Shown here: piece after piece, positions 50,080 to 54,753 of the stretch
Position numbering within the stretch: position 1 is the stretch's first letter
Layout: every line of letters begins with the position of its first letter
Position numbers and translations under genes: made by a program
Notes under the pieces: model-generated
The model's input: the letters and a program-made list of their open reading frames with translations, nothing else
Told to the model about the DNA's origin: nothing
Database searches by the model: none
Source: Dehalococcoidia bacterium
GTDB lineage: Bacteria > Chloroflexota > Dehalococcoidia > SM23-28-2 > RBG-16-64-32
DNA length: 54,753 bases
Direction: 5' to 3'
Assembly (NCBI GenBank): GCA_030649945.1
Contig: JAUSFE010000023.1
Coordinates: 1-54,753 of the forward strand

Positions 50080-50601
50080 CTAGGCTGGCGCCGCGCCGCC
50101 TCCTTCGCGCGTTTCCCGCTTGATCAGTTCAGCGTAGTGGTTCGCCACCTGGGCCGAGTAGTAGACCGCAGGGGCGATGAACACGATGAATGTCCCGCCG
50201 ATGACGAGCATGAATATGCCCAGCCCGATCACCAGGTCGGAGATCCGGAAGCCCATCACGGCCAGATTTAGAGCCGAGCGCAGGGTCACGGACTGCAGCA
50301 CAGTGTTGCGGTTGGGGTCATCGCGCGGGAGCTCGGCGTAGGGCTTGCCGCCGGTTAAGTCCAGGACGTGCTTCTCAATGACTGCGGCCTGCGACTTGGC
50401 CGTGGCCGCGTCATCCACCAGCACGCCCGGGATGCTCGCGTCCTTGGAGGTGGTGATGTTCTCCCTGACGACGGCGTCGCGGACCTCGTCCCTGGCATCC
50501 CGGCCTTCGACCACCATGTACACGCCGGCCGCAATGAAGGCGATCCCGATAGCTAGGGGCGCAATCCAGATGTAGTGTCTGGCGATGTGTACCAATCTCA
50601 T
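50080..50601 (-). CDS. Hypothetical two-TM membrane protein
   Basis: ATG 50601 follows AGGAGG and gives 173 aa. An N-terminal span (IWIAPLAIGIAFIAAGVYMV), an extracellular stretch of about 65 residues and a second span (LVIGLGIFMLVIGGTFIVFI) are seen, with a short charged C-terminus. The extracellular part ends before SALNLAVMGFRI. No family is recognised. Confidence 0.7.
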   Translation of the reverse strand: MRLVHIARHYIWIAPLAIGIAFIAAGVYMVVEGRDARDEVRDAVVRENITTSKDASIPGVLVDDAATAKSQAAVIEKHVLDLTGGKPYAELPRDDPNRNTVLQSVTLRSALNLAVMGFRISDLVIGLGIFMLVIGGTFIVFIAPAVYYSAQVANHYAELIKRETREGGGAAPA

Positions 50602-50824
50602 CCATAAAACCTCCTGTTGGCCCACCGACTCTCTGTGTCCACCGTAACATGGTGAGGGCCGCCCTGAGAACCACCAGGCGCCTCGGTTGGTGGGTGGCCG
50701 CCAGCCCGGAGGGTAAGATCGGACGGAATCCTGGCCACCCGGCGTCAGCGGGTCCAGCGGACGGTGCAGGCGCCCCGTTTCCTTGCCGGGCGGGCGGGCG
50801 CTCTGATACGATACTCGTACGGTC

Positions 50825-50901
50825 GGGGCTGTAGCTCAGTTTGGGAGAGCGCCTCAATGGCATTGAGGAGGTCAGGGGTTCGAGCCCCCTCAGCTCCACC
50901 A
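50825..50901 (+). tRNA. tRNA-Ala (anticodon GGC)
   Basis: A full cloverleaf is formed: acceptor GGGGCTG/CAGCTCC with the alanine identity pair G3:U70, D-arm GCTC...GAGC, anticodon arm CCTCA-ATGGCAT-TGAGG, T-arm AGGGG-TTCGAGC-CCCCT, and an encoded CCA end. TACGAT at 50813-50818 is a likely -10 box. Confidence 0.97.
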
Positions 50902-50911
50902 GCGTCCTGCC

Positions 50912-51065
50912 TGTCATTCTGAGGAGCGAAGCGTTGAAGAATCTCGGCGGCTTTGCTGAGGTAGTGGACTCGGATCGCCGGGATTCCCCTTCGGCTCCGC
51001 TCAGGGCAGGCTTCGCGAAGCTGCGTTGAGGGTGGCCGCAAGAGTCACGGCCGCTCAGAATGACA
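50912..51065. mobile_element. TIR element TGTCATTCTGAG...CTCAGAATGACA
   Basis: Perfect 12-bp inverted ends (50912-50923 and 51054-51065) enclose 130 bp that include a CTTCGGCTCCGCTCAGGGCA REP motif. It begins 11 bases after the tRNA. Similar sequences are widespread in bacteria; no ORF is present. Confidence 0.75.
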
Positions 51066-51080
51066 CAGAAGAATAGCCAG

Positions 51081-51330
51081 AGGCGTCGAAGGGGAGTAGT
51101 AGGGCCTGGCGCCAGAGAGCCGGCGGGCCGTCAGCGGCCAAAGGTGCGAGCCGGCACGATGGGCCCGAACTCGCCCCTGAGCCTCGCCGGTGAACCGCCT
51201 GGGGCGGACTAGCCGGCGACGGGACAGCGCCCGTTACAGCGCCCCCAGAGCGTCCGCCTCAGGCGGGAATCAGGGTGGTACCGCGGAGCGTTATGAGCCC
51301 CTCCGTCCCTGTACGGAGGGGCTCGCTGAT
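51081..51330 (+). promoter_or_regulatory. T-box leader, leucine type
   Basis: The T-box sequence AGGGTGGTACCGCGG (51272-51286) and its antiterminator partner CGTCCCT (51304-51310) are present. Upstream are the stem I motif AGAGAGC (51114-51120), a specifier context GAACTC (51167-51172) reading CUC (Leu), and a stem III-like GACGGG...CCCGTTA. The alternative hairpin GAGCCCCTCCG/CGGAGGGGCTC (51295-51324) lacks a U-run, so regulation may be translational or atypical. It precedes mgtC and leuS. Confidence 0.9.
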
Positions 51331-51347
51331 TTGGTAGAGTTGAGCCG

Positions 51348-51860
51348 ATGATGCCTGTAGACGACCAGCTGGAGATCGTGGGCCGCCTGACCCTCGCCGC
51401 CCTCCTCGGCGGCATCATCGGCCTGGAGCGTGAGCTCCGCGGCTACCCGGCCGGCATCCGCACCCTGGCGCTGGTCACCCTTGGCGCAGCGCTGTTCACG
51501 GATGTCTCCCAGATCCTGGGGGGCGATGACCGGGTCGCCGCCGGCATCGTCACCGGCATCGGCTTCCTGGGCGCCGCCGTCGTCTTCCGCGAGGGATACA
51601 GCGTGCGGGGCATCACGACGGCCGCCACGATCTGGGCGGCCGCCGCCGTGGGCATGGCCATCGGCCGCGAGCTCTACGTTGTGGCCTGCCTGGGCGCCCT
51701 GCTCATTTTCATCATCCTGGAGGCCAAACCCGTGACCAGCCGCATCGACGACTTCCTGCGCCGCATCGGCGGGGAGCTGCGCGAAGAGAGCGAGGAACGG
51801 AACGCAATGCCGCCCGACCCGGACGACGTCGAACCGGTGCAACAGGACCCGAGGAGATGA
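51348..51860 (+). CDS. MgtC/SapB family membrane protein
   Basis: The 170-aa protein has the MgtC family core LTLAALLGGIIGLERELRGY, AGIRTLALVTLGAALFT, VAAGIVTGIGFLGAAVVFRE and VRGITTAATIWAAAAVGMAI, with four to five spans and a short charged C-terminus. In other bacteria MgtC is linked to Mg2+ limitation and inhibition of ATP synthase. Here it lies 23 bases after the T-box hairpin and before leuS, so it is apparently under leucyl-tRNA control. No Shine-Dalgarno is evident. Confidence 0.92.
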   Translation: MMPVDDQLEIVGRLTLAALLGGIIGLERELRGYPAGIRTLALVTLGAALFTDVSQILGGDDRVAAGIVTGIGFLGAAVVFREGYSVRGITTAATIWAAAAVGMAIGRELYVVACLGALLIFIILEAKPVTSRIDDFLRRIGGELREESEERNAMPPDPDDVEPVQQDPRR

Positions 51861-52072
51861 GGACACGGGTGGGAGAGGGCAAGTCCCGCACTTCCGTGCG
51901 CGGCGTTGGCGCTGATTGCGGACGCCGCGCGCCCGGCGACGTCCTTACGTCGCCGCCGCCTGCAGGTGCGGGCGGCGGCCTTCCCGGAGTGAGCCACGCA
52001 CCCTGCCTACCGGCAGGCAGGCCTTAGTGCGCGGGACATCCCCTAACCAATCTCTCTCAGAGGAAGACAGCT

Positions 52073-54514
52073 ATGATTGACCGCTACGACCCCAAGACAA
52101 TCGAAAAGAAGTGGCAGGAGCGGTGGGAGGCGGACGGCCTTTACCACACAGACCTCAACAATATCCAGTCCAAGTTTTACTACCTCAGCATGCTCCCATA
52201 CACCTCCGGCGATCTCCACATCGGCCACTGGTACAACTACACCGGGCCGGATATCCAGGCCCGCTACCGCCGCATGCGGGGCCACAACGTCTTCTTCCCC
52301 ATCGGCTTCGACGCCTTCGGCCTGCCGGCGGAGAACGCCGCCATCAAGCAGGGCATCCACCCCCACAAGTGGACCTACGACAACATCGACCGCATGCGCG
52401 GCCAGCTCAAGACCATGGGCGCGATGTTCGACTGGTCCAGCGAGGCCATCACCTGCGACCCCGGGTTCTACCGCTGGAACCAGTGGTTCTTCCTCAAGTT
52501 CTACGAGAAGGGCCTCGCCTATCGAGCGCTGGCGCCGGCCAACTGGTGCCCCTCCTGCCAGACCGTGCTGGCCAACGAGCAGGTCCTGCCGAACGGCGCC
52601 TGCGAGCGTTGCGGCGCCGCCGTTACCCACCGCGACCTGGAGCAGTGGTTCTTCCGCATCACCGCCTACGCCGACGAGCTCCTGGACCACTCCCAGTTGG
52701 ACTGGCCGGAGCCTGTCGTCACCATGCAGAGGAATTGGATCGGCCGCTCCGAGGGCGTGGAGATCGCCTTCGGCCTGGACGTACCTGGGGTCGACCAGAA
52801 GGAGATCCGTGTCTTCACCACCCGCCCCGACACGACCTTCGGCGTCACCTTCATGGTCCTGGCGCCGGAGCACCCCCTGGTCCCCCGCATCACCACCCCC
52901 GACCGCCGCGCCGAGGTCGACGCCTACATCGAGCAGGCGCGCCGCCAGACGGAGATCGAGCGTTTGAGCACGGAGCGCGAGAAGACGGGCGTCTTCACCG
53001 GCGCCTACTGCCGCAACCTGCTCTCCGGCGAGGAAGTCCCGATCTGGATCGCCGATTATGCCCTGCTCTGGTACGGCACCGGCGCCGTCATGGGCGTGCC
53101 CGCCCACGACCAGCGCGACTTCGAGTTCGCCGGGAAGTTCGGGCTGCCCGTCCGCGTCGTCATCGCCCCGCCGGACTGGGACGGGAGCGAGCCAGCCGGC
53201 GCCTACGTGGAGCCGGGGACAATGGTCAACTCCGGGCGCTTCAACGGCCAGCCGAACGAGGAAGGCAAGGCGGCGGTCGCCGATTATGTCGAGTCGCAGG
53301 GCTGGGGCCAGCGCACTACCACCTATCGCATCCGCGATTGGTTGATCTCCCGCCAGCGCTACTGGGGCACGCCGATACCGATGGTGCACTGCCCGCAAGA
53401 CGGCGTCGTCCCCGTGCCAGAGGGCCAGCTGCCGGTGCTGCTGCCAGAAGACGCGGCCTTCAAGCCCACCGGCGAATCGCCGCTGGCCCGCCACGAGGGG
53501 TTCGTGAACACCGCCTGTCCGCGCTGCGGCGGCCCCGCCCGGCGCGAGACGGACACCATGGACACGTTCATGGACTCCAACTGGTACTTCATCCGCTACC
53601 TGAGCCCGCGCCACGACAAGGCGCCCTTCGATCCTGACCTGGGGCGCAAGTGGCTGCCCGTGGACCAGTACACCGGCGGCGCGGAACACGCCGTGATGCA
53701 CCTGCTCTACGCCCGCTTCTTCTGGAAGGTGATCCGCGACCTGGGCCTGGTGCAGGGCAACGAGCCGTTCCGGCGGCTGTTCAACCAGGGCCAGATACTG
53801 GGCCCGGACGGGCAGCGCATGTCCAAGTCCCGTGGCAACGTGGTGGCGGCGGACGAGCAGGTGGCCCGCTACGGCGCGGACGTGTTCCGCTGCTACCTCA
53901 TGTTCATCGGCCCCTGGGACGAGGGCGGCCCCTTCGGCCTGCGGGGCATCGCCGGCCTTGAGCGCTGGCTCAACCGCCTCTGGAACCTGGCCCTGGGCGA
54001 TGTCACCTTCGGGGCGGACCGCACTGCCCGCGGCATCAGGCACGTCACGCACAAGACGATCCGCCATGTGACGGAGGACATGGAGGGCTTCCACTTCAAC
54101 ACCCTCATCGCCGCCCTCATGGAGATGACCAACGGGCTCTCCCGCACGCGAGACGAGGGCCCTGTAGACCGGGAGGCGTGGGAGGAGGCCGTCCAGGCGC
54201 TGCTGCTGATGCTGGCGCCGCTGGCCCCGCACATCGCCGAGGAGCTGTGGGAGCGCGCGGGCCGCCCGTACAGCGTCCACCGGCAGACCTGGCCCGCCTG
54301 GGACGCGGAGCTGGCACGGGAGGCCGAGGTAACGCTGGTGGTGCAGGTGAACGGCAAGGTGCGCGACCGCATCCAGGTTGCCGCGGGCATCCCGGAGGGT
54401 GAGGCGAAGGAGCTGGCCCTGGCGAGCCCGCAGGTCCGCCGTTACCTGGAGGGCGCGGAGATCGTGCGCGTTATCTACGTGCCCGGCAAGCTGGTGAACA
54501 TCGTCGTCCGGTAG
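52073..54514 (+). CDS. leuS: Leucyl-tRNA synthetase
   Basis: The 813-aa class I enzyme has HIGH (DLHIGHWYNYTGPDIQARY), a zinc-binding CPSC...CERC segment (about residues 160-185), the CP1 editing domain (TTRPDTTFGVTFMVLAPEHP, VPAHDQRDFEFAGKF), RYWGTPIP, KMSKS as GQRMSKSRGN, and the C-terminal VQVNGKVRDRI. It charges tRNA-Leu with leucine. The start is ATG 52073 after AGAGGAAG. The T-box about 750 bp upstream is likely its regulator, with mgtC between. The intergenic stretch 51861-52072 contains a CCTGCCTACCGGCAGGCAGG palindrome but no terminator that I can see. Confidence 0.98.
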   Translation: MIDRYDPKTIEKKWQERWEADGLYHTDLNNIQSKFYYLSMLPYTSGDLHIGHWYNYTGPDIQARYRRMRGHNVFFPIGFDAFGLPAENAAIKQGIHPHKWTYDNIDRMRGQLKTMGAMFDWSSEAITCDPGFYRWNQWFFLKFYEKGLAYRALAPANWCPSCQTVLANEQVLPNGACERCGAAVTHRDLEQWFFRITAYADELLDHSQLDWPEPVVTMQRNWIGRSEGVEIAFGLDVPGVDQKEIRVFTTRPDTTFGVTFMVLAPEHPLVPRITTPDRRAEVDAYIEQARRQTEIERLSTEREKTGVFTGAYCRNLLSGEEVPIWIADYALLWYGTGAVMGVPAHDQRDFEFAGKFGLPVRVVIAPPDWDGSEPAGAYVEPGTMVNSGRFNGQPNEEGKAAVADYVESQGWGQRTTTYRIRDWLISRQRYWGTPIPMVHCPQDGVVPVPEGQLPVLLPEDAAFKPTGESPLARHEGFVNTACPRCGGPARRETDTMDTFMDSNWYFIRYLSPRHDKAPFDPDLGRKWLPVDQYTGGAEHAVMHLLYARFFWKVIRDLGLVQGNEPFRRLFNQGQILGPDGQRMSKSRGNVVAADEQVARYGADVFRCYLMFIGPWDEGGPFGLRGIAGLERWLNRLWNLALGDVTFGADRTARGIRHVTHKTIRHVTEDMEGFHFNTLIAALMEMTNGLSRTRDEGPVDREAWEEAVQALLLMLAPLAPHIAEELWERAGRPYSVHRQTWPAWDAELAREAEVTLVVQVNGKVRDRIQVAAGIPEGEAKELALASPQVRRYLEGAEIVRVIYVPGKLVNIVVR

Positions 54515-54537
54515 CGGTAGGGGCGCAGCACACGCCT

Positions 54538-54753
54538 GTGCGACGCCGCGCCGGGGCGTCTCCACAGGCCCCCACCGCCCCCCGTCAGGCTGAGAGCCTG
54601 ACCCCCCGAAGAAGGGGTGGCCCGGCACAGCAGCGCCGGTAAAGACGCCGCGCCGGGGCGTCTCACAGGCCCCCGCCGCCCCCCGTCCGGCTGAGAGCCT
54701 GACCCCCCGACGCAGGGGTGGCCGGGCCGCCGCACACGCCGGTAGAGACGCCG
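54538..54753. repeat. Tandem repeat of about 107 bp at the contig end
   Basis: Two copies, starting near 54541 and 54648, share GACGCCGCGCCGGGGCGTCT, ACAGGCCCCC, GGCTGAGAGCCTGACCCCCC and AGGGGTGGCC; a third begins at the very end (AGACGCCG). Each unit contains several short palindromes. No gene is supported. Confidence 0.85.

Noticed and set aside
52043..54628. Very long minus-strand open frame opposite leuS
   Set aside because: It is the mirror of a GC-rich leuS; the translation is low-complexity and matches no family, while the plus strand is an intact LeuS.
54580..54720. Possible TPP riboswitch (CTGAGAG...CCTGA)
   Set aside because: Only two short motifs agree, the arms are missing and the sequence is a tandem repeat with no downstream thiamine gene in view.

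Overview
The window is a GC-rich bacterial contig. It carries an aerobic respiratory gene set, SUF-type iron-sulfur genes, many secreted proteins with Thr/Pro/Ser linkers and Cys-containing dockerin-like modules, a leucine T-box and a class E-like sortase. No rRNA or marker gene fixes the taxonomy. The combination (a GreA-like factor with a long N-terminal extension, ECF sigma followed by a membrane anti-sigma-like protein, dockerin-like tails, abundant REP palindromes) is what I would expect of an uncultured Chloroflexota lineage such as an aerobic Dehalococcoidia relative; this is inference. The left end reads through a SufC/EcfA chimera and the right end stops in a roughly 107-bp tandem repeat, so the contig probably ends at assembly-breaking repeats.

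Layout: 1-2380, sufB and the start of sufC on the minus strand with a promoter and possible operator. 2460-10410, a tandemly amplified cluster of secreted proteins: one single-domain protein with two dockerin-like modules, a 4-blade and a 7-blade PD40/TolB-like propeller protein, two orphan modules and a relic promoter-leader, interrupted by a TPR-adenylate cyclase. 10418-11822, cysteine desulfurase and a coupled small membrane protein. 12267-14095, DinB-like, flavin reductase, a HEPN pair and a gene-tail relic. 14160-16145, a surface protein with a Ser/Pro microsatellite. 16185-22556, DUF255 thioredoxin protein, MetF-like reductase, GIY-YIG and EVE proteins, ErpA-type carrier and a HAD. 22837-25501, a second HAD, then a lower-GC two-gene unit (MBL-fold hydrolase plus two-TM PLD-like protein). 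25618-29275, NadE and an ABC exporter. 29418-37628, an ABM/TM/cupredoxin fusion and the ctaABCDEFG cytochrome oxidase block, with similar CRP/FNR-like palindromes before each of the two transcription units. 37742-41717, a nuclease-fold-like protein, GreA-like factor, anti-sigma/sigma pair and sortase. 42026-50601, CAP protein, RsmG, YIP1-like, MFS, lipoprotein, secreted metallopeptidase, CaiB-type CoA transferase and a small membrane protein. 50825-54514, tRNA-Ala(GGC), a TIR element, a leucine T-box, MgtC and LeuS.

The most unusual feature cuts across the genes: gene 3' ends are hot spots for short repeats. Three TIR elements of 235-272 bp are each bounded by CTAG whose TAG is the stop codon of a gene; at least five arrays of unrelated 7-bp repeats start at or inside a stop codon; and two genes (sufB and the small ORF after iscS) have their last 28-38 bp duplicated around a palindrome.
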